This document shows, in pieces, positions 13,001 through 24,539 of a DNA stretch of 64,000 bases. The notes below the pieces were generated by a model, which saw only the letters and a program-made list of their open reading frames with translations, had not been told where the DNA came from and made no database searches. This DNA is from Aplidium turbinatum (taxonomy: Eukaryota; Chordata; Ascidiacea; Aplousobranchia; Polyclinidae): assembly GCA_918807975.1 (NCBI GenBank), contig OU964931.1, positions 9,000,251 through 9,064,250 of the forward strand. The letters are read 5' to 3'. Every line of letters starts with the position of its first letter. Position 1 is the first letter of the stretch. Made by a program: the position numbers and the translations under genes.

Positions 13001-16000
13001 TACTGATCAAAATTTCTGCACCTGCAATAGTCTATCACGTGATCTGTATAACATTCTGGAACAGAAAATCATGACGTGCTGTAAGCCTATCACTAGTGTC
13101 GTAGCCAGGGCCGTTGAGAAGATAATTTGGGCTCGATAGGGAAGATGTTGGAGCTTTGAACCAATTGTAGATTTTTCAAGGTCAAAAAGTTTATTTCTCA
13201 AGCAATTTCTGAAAAAATCACACAACAATTTATGTAACAATAGTAAAGATTACCTGGAATACTTTTTTCTATTTTTATGTTTAATGAGTTTGTAGGGATT
13301 TTACTATTTTTACAAACTGGTTTAAAGATCCAAATAGAGTGGTATCTTTAAATCACTTTACTAAAATCAAACTCGCAATAAACTGATAACCAAAACTTCC
13401 AAAAGATACTTGTAGTTACGTTTAAATACGCATAATGCAAGCAATATTTTGAACATAAAATCATTTCTCGTAGCAAGTGAGGTGACGGCTTAAAAAGATT
13501 CTCCGTTTTTTGTGTGCTTTATGTCTTAAACACGACAGTTACCGCATTATAAAACATGACCAAAAGGTGTAGACTACTCCCTTTTTTCGGCACATTTGTT
13601 GTTGCACTACTACTTATAACAATATATTTTTTATATTCTATATTTTTTAAATACGCTTACATTTAAAAGTATTTTTTCTTACCAAGCATACACAAATTTA
13701 AAGAATAAGTAGAAAAGTATTTCAGCGTTTTTTGCGTGTCTGGGTGGCACTGGCCCCACGGAGCATACATGATTTCCGAATCTTTTCTGGATACCACGGC
13801 GTATGCTTTGTGACCGACAGGGATAGCAGCACCGCTCATCTCCACGTTAGGAACTTCGTACTTTGAGTGAACCTAATGAGACAATAATCTTATTTTAGGA
13901 AATTTAATGCAATGCAATGGTTGTTATATTTGAATGTGCAAACACAATTTTTTGTATGATCAGTGCAGTGATGCAGCTGGAGTATAGTAGGCTACAGCCC
14001 GTGGCCAAAAACCTACCACTTTTTTCACTCTCTGATAACAAGTGGAAGCAGTGTTCTGTGTTGACAGGGAAGTTTAAAAGGTATTTTTGGACCCGGAACC
14101 CGGGATGATTTTAAAAGCCCGTTACCATTCCAAGGGGCCGAGAAATTGAGGAAACCACATCGTAGGCTACTCGTTGGATATGGAGTGCTTTTTTAGAAGT
14201 GTCTGAATTTAGGGCAAATTAGTTTTTTCTCTGAAACAGAACTAGTATTTGAGTTCGAAGTATACATTACGTCTTGACTAGAATGGTGCAAGACAAAAGA
14301 ACAACAGGACGACAAAAATAAACTATTTTGACAACATCAACCAAACTATAAGACTGAAAATTAACTTTAGACTAAGTTATGTAGAAATTCATCACAAAAA
14401 CGAAAGACCAAACAAAATGGAAAAAGGTCATATAAGAAATGTCACAGATCATCAAATATGATCAATATGTTGAAACGAATTGTGAAGAAGGGAACGTTCT
14501 TCATGGCTTACGGCTATCAGCACAAGGCTGAGGACTCGCTAGTAAGGCCTACAGTGAGCAATTGCGATTCGCTAACCATAACGGTGTAGCTTTCACGCTA
14601 GCCATTTAGACCATCCCATCAACTATATGTTTCTCGGCAGCCGATTGTCGCAAGAATTGACAGCGATAGACACCGTGTTTTGCCCATGAGGCCGATACTG
14701 ACATACCCCGCCTCATGGGCGAAACACGTGTCTATCGCTGTCAATTCTTGCTACAATCGGCTGCCGAGAAACATGTTGAAAAGAAGATGCATTAAATACC
14801 TGAAACATGATTCCCGCTTCATGGTGACCGTATAAAGCTTCTTCTGTGTAATTGTAATGTTGAACATCTAATACAAGAGACAAGCCTTGACCGAACCCTG
14901 CAACTGCTTGATGAATATGGACTGTTGGGTCTGAGTTATAAGTGTAACATTTCCCCAATCGTGTCAGCACAGAACTAAACTCCGAGACTTGACATCTGGT
15001 TGATTTGAATCTAAACACAGCATTTCTATGAGTTTTTTTTATTATTAGTAAGTTAATCGTTATTTATCTGCGGTGAAATGCTCAGCCTACTTTTATGCCA
15101 TCTATCGTGCAGCACGTTTGTACATAGGCTACAAGGGTATAGGATAGTTTCTTTTCCACTTCTTCTTTTAAGCAAACGCAAACAAACCACAATTTAGCAT
15201 TAAAGCAAGGCTTTCAAAATATTTTTGTTTTTCCATACCGACACCAAAGTAGAGAAGTATTAAAGTTAAGAATGATCTATGTGAATATTTGTTGAATAAA
15301 GGATAACTTTCGAGTTTACCTCCAAAACCACAGCCCTAGGAAAGTAAAACATTTTGAAAGTGCAAACAAACTTTTGTCTAAGCAAATATATTTTCAAAAC
15401 GCAGCAATTTACAATTTTTTATAACTTGCTCAAATAACTGGGCTTTTTGCCCAAATCCGCATTTTTTTTTTGTAGTGGAGGAGTGACCACGCCTCCTTCT
15501 TCCGTACCCCCATCTCTTACAGGTATACCCAAAAAACTTCAACAATGGAAAGTAGTCCAGCAGCCAATTGGAAACAGTAAATGATCAAGCTCTGTCATCG
15601 GAAGGTGATTTATAAGCATGCAAAACTGCCACGATAACGTCATAACTTTTTTTCTAAGTTAGCAAATGAATATGCTGCTTATCAAACAAGCAAGCAAAGA
15701 CATCAATTCAACCTGCAATACTTTAGCGTTGTGCCTTCCTGCAGTTGATAGCCCTTTTCATCCAAGTAGTTAGAAATCGTAAAATTGGGTATGGCTTCTA
15801 GGTGTTCAAGAGCATGAAGCGAATGAGGAACATCATGGGTGGCAGCATAGGCTACAAATATCGGAGATGTTATTCGGTTCAACAAATGAAAATTGTCAAT
15901 TTCCTTTAAATCCTCAGCTCCAAAGTACCTGCAATAATTTGCTTTAAAAAAAATCGAGACCTGTCAGATAGATATACGCTGATTTTGAGATCAGTCAACT

Positions 16001-17169
16001 GTTCAATGCTTGTGGTGTGCACTTGAGTAACAAATTTAAAGGACAGTTCAGTGACATTTAGTGGATAGAATTATTTACAATTCAACAACAAGCAGAAACT
16101 TTACTCTGTGACAACAGTCAAGATGAAGCTTTCAAAAGTCTTTTCAGTCTGGTCTGGTGATAAAGATTTCCTCAACCGATCAAATGTGTTGCTTCATTAT
16201 TATTTCAAAATATAAAGCCTTAGATAGCGTATGAACATGATCAACTGGACATTTTCATTCGTTTCAATTTCGAATTCAACAAACTTGCAAGTTTTTCGGA
16301 TCACATTTCCAGCTTGACTGTCTTCATTTCAGGAATTTTTAATTCTTTAATTCAAAATAAAGTTTGGCAGAAGGACCAATTTTTTTTATTTCAAGTTCAT
16401 CTTGATTCCCTTTCTTGAGTTGTAAGAAAAATGTCAGCTTTGTTGTAGTCTACGGAGCAAAGCAGCAACAAACAATAGTATTATCATAACTTTGTACTTC
16501 ACTGCCTAAAATCAGATGGTCTAAAGAGCTCTTTACTCCAGCTGTTTAACAATGTGATTAACGTCGCAAGACTTGCATTTCATGTCATCGATGGAAACTA
16601 TTTGAACTAGCCCTATAGAGTGTAAGACAAAAACTCAACAAACAACTCAATTTCTGAAAGGTCTTGCCAGTGAGTCATATGTCCAGTCAGCTGGAGATCG
16701 TGATTTCTCATCCTCATCCAATTGAGGATTATTTTTTAGATTGAGTAGAATGATGCTTGCTTGACATTGTGCTGGATATACCGGTACAGGACTTGCATAT
16801 TCAATGATTTTCCTATTGATTGTAGCCGGTCAGCAGTTGGCTAATACTTTTTAACTATCGACACCTGATGTAGGCTGCAGTACCTGATATCACCAGGCTA
16901 GGCTACATCTTGCTGTCATAACAGCCTACCTGTTGTAATTACAAATAGTGATTGCCGGAATATCTATTTCACTGACAAACTTTCGAGTGATGGAGGTTGT
17001 TGATTCGTACTGAAAGTAATGAAATATCCGCGAGTATACTTGGAACAACATCATGCCAGTTGAGCCTAAACATATCAAGATGATAAAGTGCATCATGCTA
17101 TGGTAGGCTAACAACCAAGATTCAGAAAAAGGAATCGATTTTACAAAAGTTGTTAAAGGATGGAAATTT
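7015..17169 (-). CDS. acid-sensing-type DEG/ENaC cation channel, 8 exons
   Basis: This encodes a trimeric, amiloride-type sodium channel subunit of the plasma membrane, nearest to ASICs. Minus-strand exons: 17169-16930 (5' edge uncertain), 15928-15713, 15010-14800, 13872-13683, 13055-12916, 11620-11513, 8094-7959 and 7208-7015. Phases agree at every junction, giving about 477 residues; ASICs have about 510-530, and an N-terminal exon is probably missing. Exon 1 holds TM1 (MHFIILICLGSTGMMLF) and IPAITICNYN, the post-TM1 signature. Exons 2-3 give YCRFKSTRC and RLGKCYTYN. Exon 4 has MYAPWGQC. Exons 5-6 give the Cys-rich region ending CQCTLPCNFTEYY. Exons 7-8 give LDVTFSEIGYL, SDIGGQLGLWVGMSFLTMAE and TM2. 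Two residues are unusual: the filter reads GMS rather than GAS, and no His-Gly motif is seen before TM1. No in-frame Met is seen before TM1 except the pair inside it. Confidence 0.88.
7590..7860. repeat. eroded SINE A remnant followed by SINE B tail
   Basis: From 7590 to 7700 lies an eroded inverted SINE A body (AAGGCAAGCAAGCAAATCTTC and nearby). From 7725 to 7860 lies the body and tail of SINE B in plus orientation, ending TTCAATCAATCAATTG. Both are in the last intron of the channel gene. Confidence 0.6.
8452..10317 (-). mobile_element. hAT transposon with eroded transposase, nested
   Basis: Ends are CAGTAGCGTAGCCAGG and TTTGGCTACGCCACTG. The 8-bp flanks ACCATTAT and ACCACTAT differ by one base. 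On the minus strand from about 10260 to 9400 it keeps scattered transposase sequence: a stretch resembling FYEADLPCINALA, then NEKSFSALRRLKL, the start of the hAT dimerisation region, then RLNGLALL further along. Several frame breaks and stops make it non-functional. A LINE fragment splits it at 9606-10015. The same family recurs as a short internally deleted copy at 59437-60256. Confidence 0.8.
9606..10015 (-). mobile_element. 5'-truncated LINE inside the hAT, with 13-bp target duplication
   Basis: The insert is flanked by an exact 13-base repeat, TGGTGCAAGTGGT, at 9593-9605 and 10016-10028. Its left edge is GATGATGATGG, the complement of a CATCATC-type LINE tail, so it lies on the minus strand. 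The minus strand encodes a C-terminal C2H2 finger, KCTKCNRTFKAKIGLINHLR then TH, as found at the end of some LINE proteins. The 13-bp duplication shows target-primed insertion after the hAT had arrived. Confidence 0.85.
10537..11300. mobile_element. non-autonomous hAT-type element
   Basis: Ends are CAGGGCCGGATTTAGCAG and GCTAAATCCGGCCCTG, a clear terminal inverted repeat, with subterminal TTGCCTAGGGCGGC and CTGCCTAGGGCAGC also inverted. The interior of about 760 bp has no coding potential. Flanks (TGTTTTGA and TGCAGTTTTGA) give only an imperfect target duplication. Confidence 0.8.
12256..12503. mobile_element. MITE with 30-bp terminal inverted repeats
   Basis: GAAGAGTCCATGTGCAAAAC at the left is the near-complement of the right end, which closes CACCTGGACTCTTC. 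ATCT flanks both ends (12252-12255 and 12504-12507). The motif GATCGTTTTG recurs inside. No coding region. It lies in intron 5 of the channel gene. Confidence 0.8.
14627..14774. repeat. near-perfect hairpin with 65-bp arms
   Basis: The left arm, 14627-14692 (ATGTTTCTCGGCAGCCGATT start), is almost the exact reverse complement of the right arm, 14710-14774, with a 17-base spacer. It sits about 25 bases past the 3' end of channel exon 3 in the direction of transcription, so the nascent transcript could fold here. Whether it is a foldback MITE or has a role is not known. Confidence 0.85.
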
Positions 17170-19480
17170 CTTTAAAATTGTTTACTTGTGATCCGACTAA
17201 CAACAGCGTAACTATAAAAGTTTTGACCAATGGAAATAGCCTACATTTAAAATCGATTTAACCTCCTATATACCAATTTTTTTTTTGCAAAAATCTGGCT
17301 TTGACAAAACAAATAGCCTATAGGCTAGGCTACACAAAGAGAGGCTCAATTTTTCATTTTGCGCTTGCATCGTATAGTTGGCCTCTATCAGTTTTGTTCT
17401 TCTTTGAACCAGCCTAAAGTGAAGCCTTAACCCTATATTAACCACTGTAGCAAAACTGCTACATTTTCGGTAAATTTTTGTGACTTTGTATCAGCATTGC
17501 TTTTTCCTTATTAATCAATGTAGGCCACCCTAACAAAAATGCCACAAATGGGAACGGGGAGTCAAGCAGCTCCAAAAAAGTTAACAGGCGGAAATTGTTT
17601 ATTGCACCAAGGGTAAAAGTTTCTTTAAGGAAATATTATTTATCCATTTATAAATTTATTTGGCTATTCATAAAGTTATTTCGAAGATGGCTGGATCTCA
17701 AATTCAAATATAGGCCTAACCCGAAACGAAGCCGACTACTTACTCAAAACAAGCAAAATCCAAACCACCCTTTGGAAGTTGTTGACGCTGTTACACCAGT
17801 AAGAGATCCCGTGACAGGTGGTACGATCTGTAAATTCTTTCTCAATCTTGCATGCTTCTGAATCAGATTCGTTTCCATCTTCTGTGCTACCTGCAATACA
17901 GCAGCTTGGGCCACACATGGACCTGTTTTTATTTGTCATTCAGTTTGTTGGGTCATTCATTTACTGCTTATAAATTCGACGAGCCTATTTAAACAAAACA
18001 ACGTTCAGAAAGTTAAAGCATAGTTGTTCAAATTAAGGAAGTTGTTTGAGATCAGTCAAATTTATATTCTATATTTGATTGTTTCTTCTAAAAAAGAATG
18101 GCCGACATCACGATTTCTGTCTAAAGCAAAAATTAAAAAAACTAACTATTATAATTTATTAAAAAAAATATTTGAATCAATTTTTAGATATTAACGTCTA
18201 CTCTTTAACGTACGTGTTAATTTGAAGAGAAGGAGACATTATTTATGGTCTCTGTTAAAGAAGGACCTTTATTAAAGAAGGAACAAACCCCCCTATTTTT
18301 TAATTTTATTATAATTTAGCCTATATTCAAGCACTGTGTTGTTTTAATCCACGCGATTGCTAATCAACGAATATCAACTGAAAATTAAAAAATAATGTCA
18401 TCAAACATGTTTAATGATGGATTGTGGGAATTTTTGTCTGTGAATTGAGAAAGCTTCTGTGAAAGCTTACTCCTGGCAGATTCACATATTGTAGAGGCTT
18501 TGAGCCATTGACGGAAGCCTAATTAGTCCGGTCACAGAGATCGACAGAGTGAAGTTTTTGCTTGCATTTGAAATGTTGTTGTCTATAAATTATTTTATTT
18601 AGTACCTGCCGCTGAACAACATCTAATACGTATTTTCGACTTGTCTGTTAACAAATAGGGGACATAACGTGGTGCTCAAGGTCCAACGATCAACGCTGTT
18701 CTTAATAAACGTATAATATAAAATGTCCATTGTATATACTTATAGTTTGCTGGAGAAAGGCGGATGGAAATCTAACAAATTCTCGAAGTTTTACTGCAAG
18801 ACCACACAACTCCAAACAAACCTCCAACAAATAAATTACTGAAGTCGTTTTGTGGTTGTAAAAGAAAAATGCTTAAAACGTAACTTCAATTTCAAATGAC
18901 AACTTTTAAGGAGATTCAGCTTTAAATCGATGGATTTGTGTGTCTTGATCCAAACACCATTCTTGAACTCAAAAATACACAAAAAGTGACTAAAACAAGG
19001 CTGAATTGGTCAAAATCTTCTAAAGTGCAAAGTCCTAAAGGCCCTCTACCAAACCGTATCATGTTGACATTGTGGATCTCAATCTTTACACTGTCTATAT
19101 TTTTGTCTCACAAATAATTTTGCTTAGTTGAAACTTTTGTGCCCATCAACTAACTTACATGTTTAGATCTTCTACTGGCTGCATACTAAAATCATTAAAA
19201 TAAATAAGAATGCTGTGAAATGGCTCTGCTCAGTTCTATATGCTTTTTAAGAAAATAATTGGAAAGCTTTGTAAAGTAGGCTACAGCTTAAAATCAAAAA
19301 GCTACGATAAACTCAATTAAGTTAACAGCAAGAATTACTGATTTGATTTTTCATGCTTTTACCGCCATTTCTACTTTTTAATTAGCTCTGAATGCTTTTT
19401 TGTTTGCTGGCCAAGCCTGATACCCTTTGCTTTCATAGCAGTCAATGCTCTATTTCTGTGATTTATAAACTAATTTCTGG
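17170..19480. other. upstream flank of the channel gene, no gene recognised
   Basis: AT-rich sequence with scattered TAGGCTA and TAGGCCTA words. An eroded inverted SINE B lies at about 18446-18640 (GAGATCGACAGAGTGAAG). The missing first exon of the channel could be here, but I could not identify it. Confidence 0.4.
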
Positions 19481-19485
19481 TGTTT

Positions 19486-19754
19486 TTCGACAAAACCTCT
19501 CAGGAGCCATTATCAAGACCAGGCCCGGATTTAGGAGGGGCAGAGGGGGCAGTTGCCCCGGGCCCCCGACTTTTGAAGGGCCCCCCTATGTGGAAAAAAA
19601 ATGTGATTTTGTGTTATTTTTTTCCTTTTGGCCTTTAAAGTTTCTGCAAAATGCTGTGCAGTACTGGGCTGATGCTAATATAGACTTAGAGATGGTTTTT
19701 TGCGCCGCAGGCGCGATTTTTCGACAAAATCTCTCAGGAGCCATTATCAAGACG
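19486..19754 (+). repeat. hAT end fragment between two direct repeats
   Basis: A segment of about 37 bases, starting TTTTTCGACAAAA and ending CCATTATCAAGAC, occurs at 19486-19522 and again at about 19718-19754. Between them, at 19524, starts a hAT-like end, CAGGCCCGGATTTAGGAGG, followed by GGGGGCAGTTGCCCCGGGCC. No right end is visible. The repeat is too long to be an hAT target duplication, so it is probably a separate duplication. Confidence 0.6.
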
Positions 19755-19809
19755 AAACATAATAATTTCCGAGAGTTTTTTGTCGTGTCCACTGTCCAGG
19801 CTTACACCC

Positions 19810-19988
19810 GGTAGTTGAAGATTTAGATTTAAGTGAACGGGAAGGCAAGGAAGCCGATCTTCGTGTCCACCTTCTAGCATGCCTGTGTCCTGCCACAGAC
19901 ACAGCCACATGCTCTTGAGCGGTGTCGAACCGGCGCCCTTTCGATTGCCGTTTCAGTGCTCTCACCACTCGGCTATGCATTCCAAGAG
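19810..19988 (-). repeat. tRNA-derived SINE, family A, inverted copy
   Basis: On the minus strand this is the best preserved family A copy: CATAGCCGAGTGGTGAGAGC (A box), GGTTCGACACCGCTC (B box), GGCTGTGTCTGTGGCAGGAC, then a body ending CTAAATCTTCAACTACC. It matches the plus-strand copy at 6163 over the whole length. Confidence 0.88.
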
Positions 19989-20419
19989 TAAAAATTAAAC
20001 ACAAAAGATTATTTAGATAAACGATAAAGAAGAACTCATTATACTATTTTGGAACTTTGTTTAAAAATGGGCTTTGTTTAAAAATACGCTTGTAACTGTT
20101 AGAATAATCAGGACTAAAAATTTCGGTTGCAAAATCAGAAATTCCGGGTCGAGATCCGGAACGTTCAGAAGACTTCACAAGGATCGATCTTTTCAGAGGG
20201 CGGTAGTTCAAATGTTCGACAAATGCCGTCGTCCTACCATCCTACAGCTGAACTCCGAGAACATCACATACAGCAAGATTGATGTGATCGAGTAACTCGC
20301 TCACAAGATTCAGTTGCTGCTCGGCACCTGCCCAAACATCTATTCTAGACCGAGTCGTCTCCACTGCTCAAGAGTGGTAAAGGATAGAGTCTCTCGACCA
20401 TTGAAGTGCCTTGGTTGGA

Positions 20420-20560
20420 TTTTGAATCTTTATTATCGGACTGACAAAGCCTTGATAGGTTATTCCTGGTAGTTTCGCATACTTGTAGAGGCTTTTAACG
20501 CAGGGCCGATTACCGAGATTGACAGAGTGAAGTTTTCCGATTGTTGAAGTGTTGTGGAAT
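20420..20560 (-). repeat. SINE B fragment
   Basis: The plus strand reads TTGAATCTTTATTATCGGAC, then GATAGGTTATTCCTGGTAGT and ACCGAGATTGACAGAGTGAA. These are the reverse complement of the SINE B 3' half. The tRNA head is missing. Confidence 0.8.
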
Positions 20561-21167
20561 GCTTTCCGTTGCCACGGAATTGTTCAAAGAAGATAAAAGA
20601 TCATACGAAAAAGAAAGTAGGACTGTTTATCGCTTTTTTAGAGAGCGTTTCAGTAAGCCTAATTTTTGCAGTTTCCCATACTTGTAGCCTAGTGCATAAG
20701 TTTTGAACCACGGATGCAGGTCCCACGGCAAAGAGTGACGTTTCCGTTTGTTATTGAAATGCTTGACAAACATTAGGGACGGTACATTACGGGACGTGCA
20801 ACTCCGTTGTTCCTTCAACATTAGAAGGGTCAATTGCCAATTTGACATTTTTTTACGCTTTACTGTAGGCTTGCTTTCTACTAAAAACCTTAAATTACTT
20901 TAAAACCAACTTAACTCTTCTTATATAACCCATAAAAAGTAAAATATTTTGTAAATTAGAAAAAAAACGTAACCCTTTTAGTGTTGCGGATAAGCCAAAA
21001 GCGGATGAAGTTTCGCATCCCTAGACAAACATGCCTAAAAATTGTCCTTAATCTAGATTTCCCTCAATGGAAAACTATTCTTGAAGTAATCGAGTCACTC
21101 AAGCGCGCACTCCAAGAACTGAACTGTCGTTGATCTATCTTGCTATTTCTTTGTTCACGAAGCCAGA

Positions 21168-23284
21168 CAGGGGCGGATCCAGGTATTAACGTTAGGGGGG
21201 GCGATGTCATGGACATTCAGGAAAGTGATCAGCCCGGCACAAACAACGACGGGGGTCTCCCCTGAAAAAATTAGGTTGAATTTGGTGCGTTCTGAGAGCA
21301 TTTCGAACAAAAATTATGAGAAATTCTATAACTTGAAAAACCCTCAACAATGCTGTTGTTTAACAAAGGGAGAGATGAAGAGCTGATGTGCCCTTGCCAT
21401 GTCAAGTTGAAGCCTGAACAACCTAGGTTTCACTCTTGATTGTTTCACAGCAGTTTAAAAATTGACCACGGCAAAATAATAATAGATAATTCTGTCTTTG
21501 CAATGTCAAATTGTCACAGCATAATATTGAGGTTGTTGTAGACTTACTGTATAACTTCGAGATTTTATTCCTCTGACAAGTTTTGAATTGTTATAAAGAA
21601 GAATGAGGAAAGGTTATGCATCCATTCAACATAATGATGAGAAACAAAAGTGGGGGCCAGGTCAAAACACTGGGTCATGTTCCACCCCCCGTAGAATCGC
21701 CACTATAGGCTAGGTATCGATTGTAAATTTTTATTTTGGACCAGCAAAACACTACAATTTGTACATGAAAACTATAGAATGGCAGTTAAACATAGTGAAA
21801 TGACTACCAAAGGATATATATAGTCTTCCTTAAAACGTGTCATGCACGATCGCTGCACCAGACAAAGAAAGAAACTAACAATAACAGAAACAACTATTTC
21901 TGTGGACTTCACAAATAAAACGAAAATAAAAAAGCCACTTTGCCGGTACGAGTAATACTAACAGGTGTCGTACCTTTGACTACAACACAAAGTCAATTTT
22001 GCGGTTTCTACTGTTGGCAAATCGATGTATCACGGAGTGTGTCAATTAAAATGTCCCGATGCTTAGTAAGGCCAATCTATTCAATCTTTCCTCGCCGATA
22101 TTGTTTCTCAGCCAGATTTTCAACGACCGAAGAGATGAAAAGCTTCTTTCGGCTGATACTACGCTGACTGGCAAAGTTAACAGTATTTTTAGAAGAGTGT
22201 GTACGATTATGTACATATCTTCATCGCACTGTTGTAAAGCTTCTTGTGCAGTCATCGGTAAGACTGCAACAGTCGCCGGAACAGTCATATTTGCCCACTT
22301 CTCCTTCCATAGTTGAATCTCTGAACATAGAGCAGATTCCACTGATTCCACACTATATATATGACGTAACAAGCCGTTGTAGGCATTGCAAATGACTTTT
22401 GTCAATGCTATCGGGTCGTTACTTAAGCAATTTCGTGGTAGCAATGATGTCAGGTCCAGGTGACAAGATGCTAAAGTCTCAGCTGAAAATCTTGTTTCCA
22501 AGTCAAGTATGAAGGAATCCAACATTGGAATATAGATCGGCCTTTTGTAATAGGAGCCTAATGTCCAAGTTTGACAAAACTTGGGATGCTTTTTGGAATA
22601 AACTGCAGAATTCATCATCACAATTTTCACGGCGGGCTTTAAGAATGCTTTTTAAATTTCTGACAAGTGTTGTAGCTGCAGATAAATTCAGACTCTTTTT
22701 CTAAAACAACCTGCTAAGTGGTAGACACAACATAAACACAGATAGTTGACAAAAGAGTGTGATGATGAACTCCACATTTCGTATGGATGAAAGGGCCATA
22801 GCCTACTTTTAGCTTGAGAAGCACTTTTTGTTTCATTTCAGTTCGAAATGTATTCAAGGCCTTCAATTATCTTCCGCAACTGGTCAAGAAATTGAGCCAT
22901 GATTCTGTTCTTTCAACCCACCTGGTTTCGCACATGCTCCGCAATTGAGCTTTAATCACATTTAAAAGAACATGATTTCGCTTAAGCGTTAAAGAAGGAC
23001 ACGACTTCTTTAATTGTTCCAATTGTATTACGGACACTGAAAACTGATGACGTCTTGGACATAGACAAATTAAGCGCATGGTTGAAGCAGAGGCACCTGG
23101 ATGCATGGATTATTATAGCCTAACTTAGCCTAACCTAATCTTTGAACATGGCAAAAGACTTATTCAGCATTGTTTTCGATATGTTGTTTTCTAAATCGTA
23201 TACATATAAATGAAGAATAAAGCTACTTTCTTAGGTTTTAGAGGGGGCGATCGCCCCAATCGCCCCCCTCTGGATCCGCCCCTG
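21168..23284 (-). mobile_element. hAT transposon with broken transposase and exact 8-bp target duplication
   Basis: Ends are CAGGGGCGGATCCAGG and CTGGATCCGCCCCTG. Exact AAGCCAGA flanks both (21160-21167, 23285-23292). Minus-strand transposase pieces lie at 23106-22867 (MCETRWVERTESWLNFL, part of the catalytic region) and 22630-22046, ending VSVVSAERSFSSLRSLK then RLNRLALLSIG, the dimerisation region near the C-terminus of hAT transposases. The 22867-22630 gap, stops and a lost N-terminus make it inactive. At 21290-21330 lies a CTGAGAGCATTT module shared with other hAT ends in the window. Confidence 0.9.
22046..22630 (-). pseudogene. hAT transposase, C-terminal remnant
   Basis: An open stretch of 194 codons gives the C-terminal third of a ZMYM/TTF-finger-type hAT transposase. 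It includes DLETRFSAETLA and ends with VVSAERSFSSLRSLKIWLRN. The hAT family joins DNA ends and cuts its own ends; this copy lacks the N-terminal zinc finger and most of the catalytic core. It lies inside the element at 21168-23284. Confidence 0.85.
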
Positions 23285-24124
23285 AAGCCAGATGTTTATC
23301 CAACTACTAAGCTTTTCGTTGTCATTATACCAGCTGAAATTGAGCGCCTATTTACTAAGATTCATGCATGTTTTGCATCACAATAAAATCTACTACTTTA
23401 GGCTATAATTGCTTATAGTGTAAGCTAAGCTACACATAAACATCACTGCGGTCGAATTAAAAAGCTAGTCATTATTTAAGATGTTTTACTATGGACATGT
23501 CGCGTAACCTTTCATGAGATCAAAGCGTAGAAAATCCTAAAAAACAGATTTTCATTAATTTTTTAGTAGGTTTGAGGAAGCTTGCGTCATCAACATAATG
23601 TTTGCTTTGCCTTCATATAGGTTACAGGGCTTTGGCTAATTTCAATTGCTTTAATTTTTACCCATGACATTGTGTGAAAATTAGATTACGCGACCTCGCA
23701 AGGGGTCACGTAGCAAACTTGAGGGGTCGCAGAGATCGTACCAATTTTACACAAAGTAGGCCTACCGCATATTGTTTTGTTGTACTTTTCAAATATTTAA
23801 TTCGAAATGCAGTTGTTAAAACTGGTGTAATTGTGCAAAACATAATTCTTAACTGAGAGACTCTATACGTAAATAGGCCTATCCTAATTAATGGGACTTT
23901 GTTAACTAACAGTGAATAAACTTCGTCTTATTTGAATCACCTGGCATAGCTGAATGCGAAACTTTTTTTTCGTTGCTCTGGTTTGATAACGTCTGTTTAA
24001 AAAAGTCAAACGATCGAAAAAAATCAGACTTGGTCAACCATTTTTGCAATGACAATCTGGCTTTTGAAATTATGGTATTTGTCAGATTTACTTGAAAAAC
24101 TGAACAAATTTAATTTAGGCTATC
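23285..24124. other. repeat-poor intergenic stretch
   Basis: AT-rich sequence with several TAGGCTA/TAGGCCTA words. I see no gene, inverted repeat or recognisable transposon here. Confidence 0.4.
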
Positions 24125-24134
24125 ATTCTCAGGA

Positions 24135-24529
24135 CATGGTCAGCAGTTTGTTCCTCCGCGCCGCATTCGCAGGCCGATGAGGGAGCCAGACCCCACTTGT
24201 GCATGTTGGAATGGAAGCGACCGACTCCGGTTCGGATTCTGTTGAGCTTGACCCAAGTCGGCCGAGGAAGGTCCATACCAGGGGGGCGCGCCACCGGGTG
24301 GGGCATAAAACCATGTAGTTTGGTGTCGGTGGCGCACCATGCTGCATTCCAAGTGTCTTCCATGAAGTGTGCTGCGCTGATGACTGCTGACCATGTCGTT
24401 CTCGAATGTCCCATCTACAAGGCACCAAATGGAACGCATGGTATAGCAACGCTGGACGAAGCTACACTCACCTGGCTCTCCACCACCTGCCCTGAAATTT
24501 GATCTAGTCTCAAACGAAAGAAGAAGAAG
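24135..24529. mobile_element. LINE copy with inverted 5' part (twin priming)
   Basis: An exact 10-base target duplication, ATTCTCAGGA, flanks the copy (24125-24134, 24530-24539). From about 24410 down to 24135 the minus strand encodes NRIRTGVGRFHSNMHKWGL then SACECGAEEQTADHVL. From about 24383 to 24500 the plus strand continues the same protein: TADHVVLECPIYKAPNG then LTWLSTTCPEI and a stop. The tail is AAGAAGAAGAAG. So the 5' part is flipped relative to the 3' part within one insertion. The protein is the C-terminus of a Jockey/I-like reverse transcriptase with a Cys-Cys-His-Cys motif. Confidence 0.92.
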
Positions 24530-24539
24530 ATTCTCAGGA

